DNA of 63,325 nucleotides from Deltaproteobacteria bacterium (lineage in GTDB: Bacteria > Myxococcota > Myxococcia > Myxococcales > 40CM-4-68-19), in contig JANYKT010000149.1 of the NCBI GenBank assembly GCA_025358085.1, positions 1 through 63,325 of the forward strand. Direction: 5' to 3'. Position numbers and translations under genes: made by a program. Under the pieces are notes generated by a model. It had not been told where the DNA came from and did no database searches. It saw nothing but the letters and a program-made list of their open reading frames with translations. The stretch's first letter is position 1, and each line of letters begins with the position of its first letter. This document shows positions 45,087-52,284 of this stretch, one piece after another.

Positions 45087-46278
45087 AGCCGTGGTGGCAG
45101 CGCTACTTGCAGTGCTGTCGTGCGCGACAGCAGCGCTCGCCCAGGAGAGGGAAAACGGGTACGCCAACGACATCTTCGCCCCGCCCCAGGAGCCGGAGGT
45201 AAAGCCAGAAGTCAAACCAGCGCCCGCGCCGGAAATGCCGCAGGGCGCTGAGCTGCACGCCCGCAAGAAGCCGGTCGAGCACCTCAAGCTCCTTGACGGC
45301 CACCTCATCACCGGCGATGCGGTCTCGGCCGACGACGTGGTGGACGAGATGGTGGACGAGCTCGCCTCCGACCTGGCCAAGCTGGGCGCGGTGCACATCA
45401 GCCCCGTCCTGCTCGACCGCGTGCGCGTCTCAGACAATATGAATCCGCAATATTCACATATCCTCGAAGCGCGGCTCGCGTCGGCCATCTTCCGGGCCGC
45501 GAACGTGGCGCTGGTCCGCTGCGCGGAGTGCTGGACCACGCGCAGCCGCGTCGAGCAGAGTTCGTATGTGATTACCCGCGGCCTCGCCAGCCGTGCCGAT
45601 GTGCAGAAGGTGGCCGCCCATTACGGGGCGCGGACCTATCTCGATGTCTCGCTCACGCTGCACGAAAATCCGAGCTCGCTGGCCATGGACGTGGAGTTGG
45701 TGCGCGCCGAGGACTCGTCGATTGCGTTCGCCGAGTATTACCGGCTCGATCCCGACAAGGCCATCCTCTACCGCGGCGCCGATACCGCACAGCATCGCGA
45801 AGCCCGGCTCCAGGCGCTGCAGGACAAGGTCAACGCGCGGCCCCGCTACGGGGTCACCGTCGATTTCGGCGCCATGTTGCTTCCCTCGGACGCGGGCTCC
45901 CTCTGGGGCGCGCTCGGCCGCTACCAGCTGACCGAAAAGTTCGGCAGCGACGAGCAATATGATGCCGGGCTGTCGCTGGCGGGCTTCTTCAATTCGACGT
46001 CCTTCGCGGGCGGCATCCTCGGCGCGGTCTGGCAGATGCGCCTCACCGAGGGCGGCGTCTGGGCGCCCGAGTGGACAATGGGCTTCAATGGCGGAGCCTT
46101 CATTTCCGGCAACGCCGGCAACTCATTCATCGTCGGTGGCAAAGTGCGTGCGCTGATGGGGGCCCGCATCTCGATGGAAGCCGGACTCAATTACCTCGTT
46201 CCATTCCAGATCAAGGGCAGAGGCACCACCTACGGTGGCGTCGTTCCCGAATTTGCCGTGGGGTTCGTATGGCGCTGA
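45076..46278 (+). CDS. CsgG/FlgO-like domain fused to a C-terminal beta-barrel
   Basis: 400 residues. The signal peptide MRIEAVVAALLAVLSCATAALAQ is followed by a Pro/Lys linker. A domain at about 75-250 reads as CsgG/FlgO/TolB-N type: ILEARLASAIFRAANVALVR, then ITRGLASRADVQKVAAHYGA, then YLDVSLTLHENPSSLAMDVE. The last 130 residues alternate as strands (YGVTVDFGAMLLPSD, FAGGILGAVWQMRL, ISMEAGLNYLVPFQI) and end PEFAVGFVWR with a terminal aromatic. FlgO/FlgT-type proteins support sheathed-flagellum outer rings, so an outer-membrane bushing is an attractive reading, but it is inference. Confidence 0.75.
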   Translation: MRIEAVVAALLAVLSCATAALAQERENGYANDIFAPPQEPEVKPEVKPAPAPEMPQGAELHARKKPVEHLKLLDGHLITGDAVSADDVVDEMVDELASDLAKLGAVHISPVLLDRVRVSDNMNPQYSHILEARLASAIFRAANVALVRCAECWTTRSRVEQSSYVITRGLASRADVQKVAAHYGARTYLDVSLTLHENPSSLAMDVELVRAEDSSIAFAEYYRLDPDKAILYRGADTAQHREARLQALQDKVNARPRYGVTVDFGAMLLPSDAGSLWGALGRYQLTEKFGSDEQYDAGLSLAGFFNSTSFAGGILGAVWQMRLTEGGVWAPEWTMGFNGGAFISGNAGNSFIVGGKVRALMGARISMEAGLNYLVPFQIKGRGTTYGGVVPEFAVGFVWR

Positions 46279-46919
46279 GATCGCTTGTCTGGATTCTGCT
46301 GCTTGCCGGTGGCTGCGCGAGCATGAACAACCATAAGCTGGTGGTGCCGCCCGAGATGCGGCGCCCTCTCTTCACCGGCGCGCCCGCGAAGCCTTTGGTG
46401 ACTCCATCCAGGCCGGGCGCGGCGGTGACTCCAGGCAGGCTGGGCGCGGCGGCGGTGCCGGCAGCGCTGGTGCCGGTGAAGCCGATGCTGCCCTCGGCCG
46501 ATCCGGCGCAGCGCACCGTGCTCCGCCTCGCCGAGAACGGCCGGCTCTGGGAGGTCGAACTGCCCGAGACCACCGGCGCCTATGAGCTGCGCATTCCGCT
46601 CGAGGACACCCGCGGCACGCAGGCCGACGAGAAGCTGCTGGCGGGAGGATCCGCCGACCCGGCGAAGAAGAGCTATCTGGCCGGCCTGGCGCACGTCCGC
46701 GAACTCTATGATACTCGCAAGTACGAACTCGCTTTCATTGATTTGAATGACCTCGAGCAGGGATATCCCAATGACTCGCGGCTGCTGGCAATGAAAGGCA
46801 CTCTCTACCTGAAGCTCGGCAAGACCAGGCTCGCGCGCGAGACCTGGCAGCACGCGGTCCTGCTCGACCCCAACGATACCCAGACCGCCGAAGCGCTGCG
46901 CGGATTGAAGGAGGAGTAA
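46269..46919 (+). CDS. TPR lipoprotein
   Basis: 216 residues from ATG 46269, overlapping the previous gene by 10 nt. The lipobox is unambiguous (WILLLAGGCASMNN). A Pro/Ala/Val linker follows, then a small beta segment (RTVLRLAENGRLWEVELPET), then two or three TPRs (LYDTRKYELAFIDLNDLEQG, LAMKGTLYLKLGKTRLARET). It is similar in architecture to GltE/AglT but half its size. Its stop shares a base with the MotA-like start (TAATG), so the two are tightly coupled. Confidence 0.82.
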   Translation: MALRSLVWILLLAGGCASMNNHKLVVPPEMRRPLFTGAPAKPLVTPSRPGAAVTPGRLGAAAVPAALVPVKPMLPSADPAQRTVLRLAENGRLWEVELPETTGAYELRIPLEDTRGTQADEKLLAGGSADPAKKSYLAGLAHVRELYDTRKYELAFIDLNDLEQGYPNDSRLLAMKGTLYLKLGKTRLARETWQHAVLLDPNDTQTAEALRGLKEE

Positions 46920-47689
46920 TGCACGCCATCTTTGGATTGACCGGTTTTGCCATCGTGCTCGCCATCACCATCGCCCTGGAGCAGGCCAATGCAGCCTTTA
47001 CAGGTTTGTTCTATGGGCCGGCCTGCCTGCTACTGGTGGCCGGTCCCCTCTTCATCTCCCTGGTCTCGCACAAACTCGATGAACTCTCGGGGACGTTGCG
47101 CATGGTGGGCCGGGCCATCCGCTTCGCACCTGCCCGCTCACGCGAGTCTCTTTATGAAGAGCTGACACGCTTCGCCGCCGAGGTCCGTCGCGGCCGCCCC
47201 GCCGAGGCATTGGCCATCGCCGACAGCTCCGACAACGACCTGCTGCGAAAACTCGCGCCGCTGGTGGTGCGTCAATACAAGGCCGATGAGCTCGAGCGCA
47301 GCGCCGCCACCGCCATCGCCGTCGCCGCTTCCTCGATGAAGCGCAGCGAGGACGTGCTGACTTCGCTCGCGCGCGTGGCGCCCGCGGTGGGCCTGGTCGG
47401 GACCACGCTGGGCCTCATTTCGCTGCTCAAAGACCTGCACAACTTCGAGCAGCTCGGACCATCGATGGCGCTGGCCCTGCTGTGCACCATGTATGGCCTG
47501 TTGCTCGCCAATGCCGTCTACCAGCCGCTCGCGCGACTGGTTCATGTGCATTCGAGTGTGCGACTCGAAGAAGCGCGGCTGCTGCTGAGGGCGCTGCTCC
47601 TCCTCACGGAAGGCAAGCCTCTCGCCGATGTGCGCGCGCTCTTCGACCAGCCAGCGGGCGAGCTCCCGCCGCAGCTCGCGGTGGGCTGA
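46919..47689 (+). CDS. MotA/PomA-like stator protein
   Basis: 256 residues with four TM helices (about 1-20, 29-50, 148-170, 181-205) and a cytoplasmic loop between TM2 and TM3. The MotA/TolQ/ExbB core is clear: APAVGLVGTTLGLISLLKDL then LGPSMALALLCTMYGLLLAN. The overall order, with a loop containing YEELTRFAAEVRRGRPAEAL and an ending LLLLTEGKPLADVRALFDQP, fits MotA/PomA better than TolQ. MotA forms the pentamer that rotates around MotB when ions flow. The 3 nt gap to motB-like supports a joint stator unit. Confidence 0.9.
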   Translation: MHAIFGLTGFAIVLAITIALEQANAAFTGLFYGPACLLLVAGPLFISLVSHKLDELSGTLRMVGRAIRFAPARSRESLYEELTRFAAEVRRGRPAEALAIADSSDNDLLRKLAPLVVRQYKADELERSAATAIAVAASSMKRSEDVLTSLARVAPAVGLVGTTLGLISLLKDLHNFEQLGPSMALALLCTMYGLLLANAVYQPLARLVHVHSSVRLEEARLLLRALLLLTEGKPLADVRALFDQPAGELPPQLAVG

Positions 47690-47692
47690 TCG

Positions 47693-48319
47693 ATGGATCC
47701 CTTCCTCATCGAGGAGCCGCCCGAGCCGCAGCAGGATGAACTATGGCTGATCAGCTATGCAGACTTATTGACTCTGCTGGTCGGCTTCTTCGTCCTCATC
47801 ATCGCTTCGATGCCGTTGAAGATGGCGCGCTTCGAGCGCGTCGCGGCGGCCATCTCCGGCTCGAAGGAAGCGCCGCTGCAGGACCTGCGCGAGAAGGTCG
47901 ACTCGCTGGTCGCGCGCTCGCCGGAGCTGCGCGACCGGGTGATTACGCACGATGACGCCGAAGGCCTTGGTATCGAGTTCAAGGACGCCATGCTCTTTGA
48001 TTCCGGCTCGGCCGAAATCAATGGCGGCGGCAAGACGGCGGTGGCGCAGATCGCGAAGCTGCTGCACGACTTGCCCGGCCGGGCCATCACCGTGGAAGGC
48101 CACACCGACGACGTGCCGATCGCCACGCCGCAGTTCCGCAGCAACTGGGAGCTGTCGTCGCAGCGGGCCATCAACGTGCTCTCGGCGCTGGAACAAAGCG
48201 GCGTCCAGCGCGAGCGGATGAGTGCGCGGGCCTATGCGGACACGCGCGCCCAGTCGAAAGAGGGAACAGTCGAAAGTCGCCGCACCGCCAATCGCCGCGT
48301 CGTCATCCGGGTGGAGTAG
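47693..48319 (+). CDS. MotB/PomB-like stator protein with OmpA peptidoglycan-binding domain
   Basis: 208 residues. The single TM helix carries the family's essential acidic residue (ELWLISYADLLTLLVGFFVL, Asp24). A plug/linker region leads to an OmpA_C-like domain with LFDSGSAEINGGGKTAVAQI, ITVEGHTDDVPIATPQFRSN and ELSSQRAINVLSALEQSGV. Asp24 would carry the ion (proton or sodium). TolR/AglS-type proteins lack this OmpA domain, so this is a MotB-class, wall-anchored stator and not an AglRQS motor. Confidence 0.93.
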   Translation: MDPFLIEEPPEPQQDELWLISYADLLTLLVGFFVLIIASMPLKMARFERVAAAISGSKEAPLQDLREKVDSLVARSPELRDRVITHDDAEGLGIEFKDAMLFDSGSAEINGGGKTAVAQIAKLLHDLPGRAITVEGHTDDVPIATPQFRSNWELSSQRAINVLSALEQSGVQRERMSARAYADTRAQSKEGTVESRRTANRRVVIRVE

Positions 48320-48323
48320 CCCA

Positions 48324-49958
48324 ATGCTCGCAATCATCTTCGCCGTCGCCCTCGCAGCGCAGCCATCACTCACAAAAGTCGGCCATGACGCCGAGGAGCG
48401 CGGCCGCGCCGAGGTCGCCGACCTGCTCAAGTCGCTCTGTCCCGAGCAGTGCATCCTGCTCTCGGTGCAGGCGCGCGTGGAGTCGCAAGAGCTCCCCAGC
48501 GACCCCACCCCGGGCTTCGATGCCGCGGCCTCTCCGAGCATTCCCGAGCTCCGGTCCGTCGATGCAAGCGTGCTGGTGGACTCGCGGCTGCCGGCCCCCT
48601 TCCGCGCGCGGGTGAAAGCGCTGGTCGGGCAGCGACTGCTTGCCCTGGGCGTGCCGGTAAAAGTCTCGCTGGAGCAGGTCTCGTTTCCGCAAAAGAACCC
48701 GGCGTATCTCGACCCGCCGCCTCCGCTGAAGCCCCCGGAAGCGAAGGTGCCGGACGTGCCCAAGCCCGAGATCGCGGCGGCCTCGCCCGTGGCAGCCATG
48801 AAGCTGGACGAGCGGCTGCTCGAGCATGCGCCGCTCCTGGCGGTGGTGGCGATGCTGGGGCTGGTGGTGGTGGTGCTGGGCGGGCTGTTCTTCCTCGCGG
48901 CGCGGCCGCGGCCCGAGCCACAGCCAGAGCCGCTTTATGACTTCGCGCCTGAGCCAGAGCCGGCGGCGCCGGCTGAGGGATTTCCGGTAGCGCGGCTGCG
49001 CAAGCTCGAGAAGCAGCTGGTCGATGAACGAGCGCTGCGCAATGCGCTGGTGCGCGAGGCGCTCGGCCGCGGAGAGTACGCGCTGGTCGCGCGCTGGGTG
49101 CGCGAACTGGGTGATTTCCTGCTCGAGGATGTGCGCGGTGACGGTGCGCTCGCGGCGGCGCTTGCGGGAGTCGCGGTCGAAGTGGTCAAGCCCATCGAGG
49201 CCGGGGCACGCACGGCAAGCCTGCAGGAGTTGGAAGGGCGGACCATCGCGGCGCGGCTGTCGCGCGCGGGTGAAGATGACGCCTTTGCCTTCCTCGAGGG
49301 TGTGCAGCCCGACGCGTTCGCGGCGGCGAGCGCGGGGCTCTCGGCGGGCGCGCGGGAGCTGCTCCTGCGCTTTGCTCCCGCGCATCTGCGGAGCGTGGCG
49401 CTGCGCGATCTCGATGCGGCGGCGCGGCAGGAAATTGCGCTCGCCTGGGCGCGGAAGCCGCAGGTCAGCAAGAGCTACGCGCTGGCGGCAGCCGACGAGC
49501 TGCGCGCGCGGCTCTCGCAGCTGAGCGCCGCGCCCCCGGCCGATCGCGCGCTGTCCGATCTGCTCGACACGCTCTCGCGTGCGGAGCAGGACGCGCTGGT
49601 TTCCCGGCTGCAGCGCGAAGCCGGCAGTGGGGGCAGGGCCGCGGGGCTGATCACTGAATCGACACTGTTCAGCGCGCCGGCCGACGCGGTGGCTGCGGCG
49701 GCTCTGCGCATGGCGCCGGAAAAGCTGCTGGCGTGTCTCGCGGGCGTGGACGCGCTGGTGCTCGACGCGGTCCTCTCGGCGCTGCCGCCAAAGCTCGTGG
49801 CCGAATTGAAAGAGGAGCTGTCGTTGGGCTCGCGTGGCGCGGGCGACTTCCACGCGGCGCGGCGCGAGCTGCTGGCCCGGCTGCGCGAAGAGTTGAATAA
49901 GCGTAGTTTCGCTGGGCCGGGACTTCCGGCGCGGCCCCGTCTCGGTATGGTGGAGTAA
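48324..49958 (+). CDS. FliF(C-terminal)-TM-FliG-like fusion (rotor-like protein)
   Basis: 544 residues from ATG 48324. After a short signal, residues about 22-125 resemble the FliF periplasmic ring domain: AEVADLLKSLCPEQCILLSV and SVDASVLVDSRLPAPFRARV, then KALVGQRLLALGVPVKVSLE. A Pro-rich linker and TM helix (about 170-193) follow. Residues about 220-528 read like FliG: AFAFLEGVQPDAFAAASAGL, ALSDLLDTLSRAEQDALVSR, then LLACLAGVDALVLDAVLSAL and PPKLVAELKEELS. FliG torque-helix charges appear conservatively kept (Lys490, Glu497, Glu498). The EHPQ motif is degenerate. Adjacent motA/motB genes support a rotor role. Remote similarity read by eye. Confidence 0.72.
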   Translation: MLAIIFAVALAAQPSLTKVGHDAEERGRAEVADLLKSLCPEQCILLSVQARVESQELPSDPTPGFDAAASPSIPELRSVDASVLVDSRLPAPFRARVKALVGQRLLALGVPVKVSLEQVSFPQKNPAYLDPPPPLKPPEAKVPDVPKPEIAAASPVAAMKLDERLLEHAPLLAVVAMLGLVVVVLGGLFFLAARPRPEPQPEPLYDFAPEPEPAAPAEGFPVARLRKLEKQLVDERALRNALVREALGRGEYALVARWVRELGDFLLEDVRGDGALAAALAGVAVEVVKPIEAGARTASLQELEGRTIAARLSRAGEDDAFAFLEGVQPDAFAAASAGLSAGARELLLRFAPAHLRSVALRDLDAAARQEIALAWARKPQVSKSYALAAADELRARLSQLSAAPPADRALSDLLDTLSRAEQDALVSRLQREAGSGGRAAGLITESTLFSAPADAVAAAALRMAPEKLLACLAGVDALVLDAVLSALPPKLVAELKEELSLGSRGAGDFHAARRELLARLREELNKRSFAGPGLPARPRLGMVE

Positions 49959-49960
49959 CC

Positions 49961-50959
49961 ATGCGCAAAGCGTTGCTGATTGCGATGTTGTTCGCCGTCC
50001 CCGCTTGCGTCATCATCGATGACAGCCTCGACGCCGGAACGCCGCAACCGCCCAACCTGGCCGACGCCAATGTTTGCGCTCCCGGCAGCCTTGATCCCGC
50101 CTGCAACATCGGTGACGGCGGTGGTGGCGGCGGCGGAGGCGGCGGAGGCGGCGGAGGCGGCGGAGGCGGAGGCGGAGGCGGTGGCAGCAGCGACGGCGGC
50201 GTCCCGAAAGTCGGTTTCCCCGGCAGCGGGAAAAATGGCGACTCTGGCACCGGTGTCCTCTGGCTGGTTCGCATCGATCGCGGCTCGGCCAATGTCGCCG
50301 ACGCCGAAGAATTGCTGATCCACCAGACCATCGCCGCGCTCACCTCTGCCGGCCTTGGCGTCACTTCGATGACCGTCATCTCGCTTTATGACGGGCACTC
50401 CATCTGGTCCGCGATCGGCGCGGACGCCGGCAAACAGCCGGGGCTCGCCGATGCGCTTCGACGCGAGGCGCAAAGCGCCTCCACTACACCCCCGCCCGCC
50501 TGCGCCGCGTCTACCCTTGCCAACCTCCCCTGGAACTTCCTTCCGCGGTCGTCTGCGCTGCTGGTCGGCGTCATCGACCACGGCGCGCGGACGCTGGGCC
50601 TGGACGCCTGCGACAGCAGCGCCCTCTCTTCCGACCCGCAGCGGTGGCAGCACTTGAATTCAAGCCTCCCGCTCTCAAGGGTGCAGACGCGCTTTGCCCT
50701 CCTCGCCACTCCGGAGGAAGGCACGGTCGATCAGATGCGGCAGCGTTGCCTCGCCGTAGCCGGCTTTCCCAGCCAGGCTCTCGATGCGCTCCAGCCGTCT
50801 GCGCTGCGCTACTTCGGGCCGCTCGCGGCGACGCTCTCCGCGGCGCAGCCTGGTCTATCCACTCAAGCTGACCTTTGCGATGCCTTCGGAAACGGCTGGC
50901 CGGCCACGGCAAGCTCGATGGCAACCCAATGGGCAGCGGTGCTGGCGCGGCTGCAATGA
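49961..50959 (+). CDS. Lipoprotein with polyglycine tether
   Basis: 332 residues. Lipobox LFAVPACVII, then a short Cys-containing segment, then 23 consecutive Gly (50117-50185), then an alpha/beta domain. That domain begins TGVLWLVRIDRGSANVADAE and includes LTSAGLGVTSMTVISLYDG and SALLVGVIDHGARTLGLDA, so a VWA-like fold is possible, though the MIDAS motif is not canonical. Three or more Cys may pair. The flexible tether would let the domain move away from the membrane. It overlaps the next gene by ATGA. Comparison with CglB-type adhesins is suggestive only. Confidence 0.72.
   Translation: MRKALLIAMLFAVPACVIIDDSLDAGTPQPPNLADANVCAPGSLDPACNIGDGGGGGGGGGGGGGGGGGGGGGGGSSDGGVPKVGFPGSGKNGDSGTGVLWLVRIDRGSANVADAEELLIHQTIAALTSAGLGVTSMTVISLYDGHSIWSAIGADAGKQPGLADALRREAQSASTTPPPACAASTLANLPWNFLPRSSALLVGVIDHGARTLGLDACDSSALSSDPQRWQHLNSSLPLSRVQTRFALLATPEEGTVDQMRQRCLAVAGFPSQALDALQPSALRYFGPLAATLSAAQPGLSTQADLCDAFGNGWPATASSMATQWAAVLARLQ
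50117..50185 (+). repeat. GGC/GGA microsatellite encoding 23 glycines
   Basis: A run of 69 nt made of GGC, GGA and GGT codons, much of it as a GGCGGA 6-mer. It encodes 23 Gly in a row inside the lipoprotein gene. Lengths that are not multiples of three would shift the frame and remove the C-terminal domain, so the tract could vary the protein or switch it off by slippage. Confidence 0.97.
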
Positions 50960-51744
50960 ATCGCGGGAACCCGCGTCTAGCCCGGCAATCCGCGCGGCGC
51001 GCGTCCCGGCCCACCTTGCGGTCCAGCGGTCCGGTGTCGCGGACTAGCGCCGGGGCGCTGCGCTCCTTTGCGACGCTCCCGCCGCGTACCTCGACGCGGC
51101 GGTCCAGCGATTCTTTTAGTCGCAAACCCGCGTCGCGCGCTGCTGCGGGCGCGTCGCTTCGACCGCGGTCTCGTTCACTGGCGGGGCGCGCTGGTGCCAA
51201 GTCTCCCGGGCGCAAGCGCCGGTGGCTCGCGGCCCTGCTGCTGCTCGCGCTCGCGTTCTTCTGGCTGCGGCCCAAAGCGTTTTCTCCGCCGCTGACAGCC
51301 GCAAAGTTGCCGGCCGTCGTCACCAAGCCGCCAGACCACCACGCCACTGCGCCGCCCGTCGAGCACAACCCCGGCACCGCGCCCGGCACGCCCAGCACAA
51401 AGCTGGCATCGCAGAAGAAGCTCGTCGCCCCGCCGCAGAAGAAGGCTATTGTGTCCGTTGCGCGCCCCGACGGGATCTCGCGCGAGCTTCTCCTCGCCGC
51501 GGTGCAGGCTCGTGCGCCCACGCTGCGCGCATGTCCGCTGCCGCCCGGCGCCCCGGCCCGCGTGTCCGCGCGTCTGCGCGTCGCCCACGCGGGTGAACTG
51601 CGCACTGTCCAGTTTATCAATCCCGAACCGCTGCCGCACTCGCTCGCCGAGTGCCTGCGCACCACGCTGCAACACTGGTCATTCAAGGATTTGCCGCTCA
51701 AAAGCGACGTCGAAGTGCTGGTAGATTTTCTGCTCGGCGCTTGA
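50956..51744 (+). CDS. TonB/AgmX-like protein with basic cytoplasmic arm
   Basis: 262 residues from ATG 50956 (ATGA overlap). The first 90 residues are very basic and Ser/Arg-rich (RQSARRASRPTLRSSGP, SRKPASRAAAGASLRPRSRS). One TM helix follows (RWLAALLLLALAFFWL), then a Pro/Lys periplasmic linker. The C-terminal domain has ARAPTLRACPLPPGAPARVS, then ELRTVQFINPEPLPHSLAEC and LRTTLQHWSFKDLP. That pattern of two Cys and a W/F near the end is shared with AgmX/PglI C-terminal domains. It may contact the outer membrane. It closes the operon. Confidence 0.78.
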   Translation: MNRGNPRLARQSARRASRPTLRSSGPVSRTSAGALRSFATLPPRTSTRRSSDSFSRKPASRAAAGASLRPRSRSLAGRAGAKSPGRKRRWLAALLLLALAFFWLRPKAFSPPLTAAKLPAVVTKPPDHHATAPPVEHNPGTAPGTPSTKLASQKKLVAPPQKKAIVSVARPDGISRELLLAAVQARAPTLRACPLPPGAPARVSARLRVAHAGELRTVQFINPEPLPHSLAECLRTTLQHWSFKDLPLKSDVEVLVDFLLGA

Positions 51745-51843
51745 GCAGCGATGAGCGAATTTTTTGCGTCTGCCCGGTGAACGGCGCATGGACCGCTGCA
51801 ATCAGCCGCGCGACCAGGGCTCCGGATTGTTACACTTCATAAA

Positions 51844-52284
51844 ATGAAAAACGCCAACTCGACCTGGGTCGTAGTCGCGGATGCTCGCGCTGCCCGCATC
51901 TTCAGCTTCACTGACAAGAACGGAGAGTGGAAGTTGCACGAGACCGTGCAAGGGGACGGCACCGGGAATCCGCCCAAGACGGCGGGCTCGGTGAGCAAAG
52001 CTTCCGAACACAAGGGGGCTTTACACGCCCATGGCGAAAACGTGCCGAAGGAGACCCAGGAGCGGCGCTTCGCTCATACGCTCTCGCACGTCCTGGAGCG
52101 CGGCCACACTGACAATGCCTTCTCGAAGCTTATGCTGGTGGCCCCGCCCAAGCTCCTGGGAGACCTGCGCGAGAACCTCAGCAAAGGCTTGCTGCCAATC
52201 ACCGTGGCAGAAGTGCACAAGGACTATTCCCACTGCGGCGTGGAAGAGCTGATGCGCCTATTGAGAAGCGAGCTTCCCGCTTAG
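51844..52284 (+). CDS. Host-attachment-family protein (PF10116-like)
   Basis: 146 residues. N-terminus NSTWVVVADARAARIFSFTD is the start of the family named 'protein required for attachment to host cells', an archaeal/bacterial eRF1-like fold. Other family landmarks are ERRFAHTLSHVLERGHTDNA, KLMLVAPPKLLGDLRENLS and VAEVHKDYSHCGVEELMRLL. Despite the name, the biochemical role is unknown. The start ATG 51844 has no clear Shine-Dalgarno. Its 3' end overlaps the convergent hybrid kinase gene by 27 nt. Confidence 0.9.
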   Translation: MKNANSTWVVVADARAARIFSFTDKNGEWKLHETVQGDGTGNPPKTAGSVSKASEHKGALHAHGENVPKETQERRFAHTLSHVLERGHTDNAFSKLMLVAPPKLLGDLRENLSKGLLPITVAEVHKDYSHCGVEELMRLLRSELPA

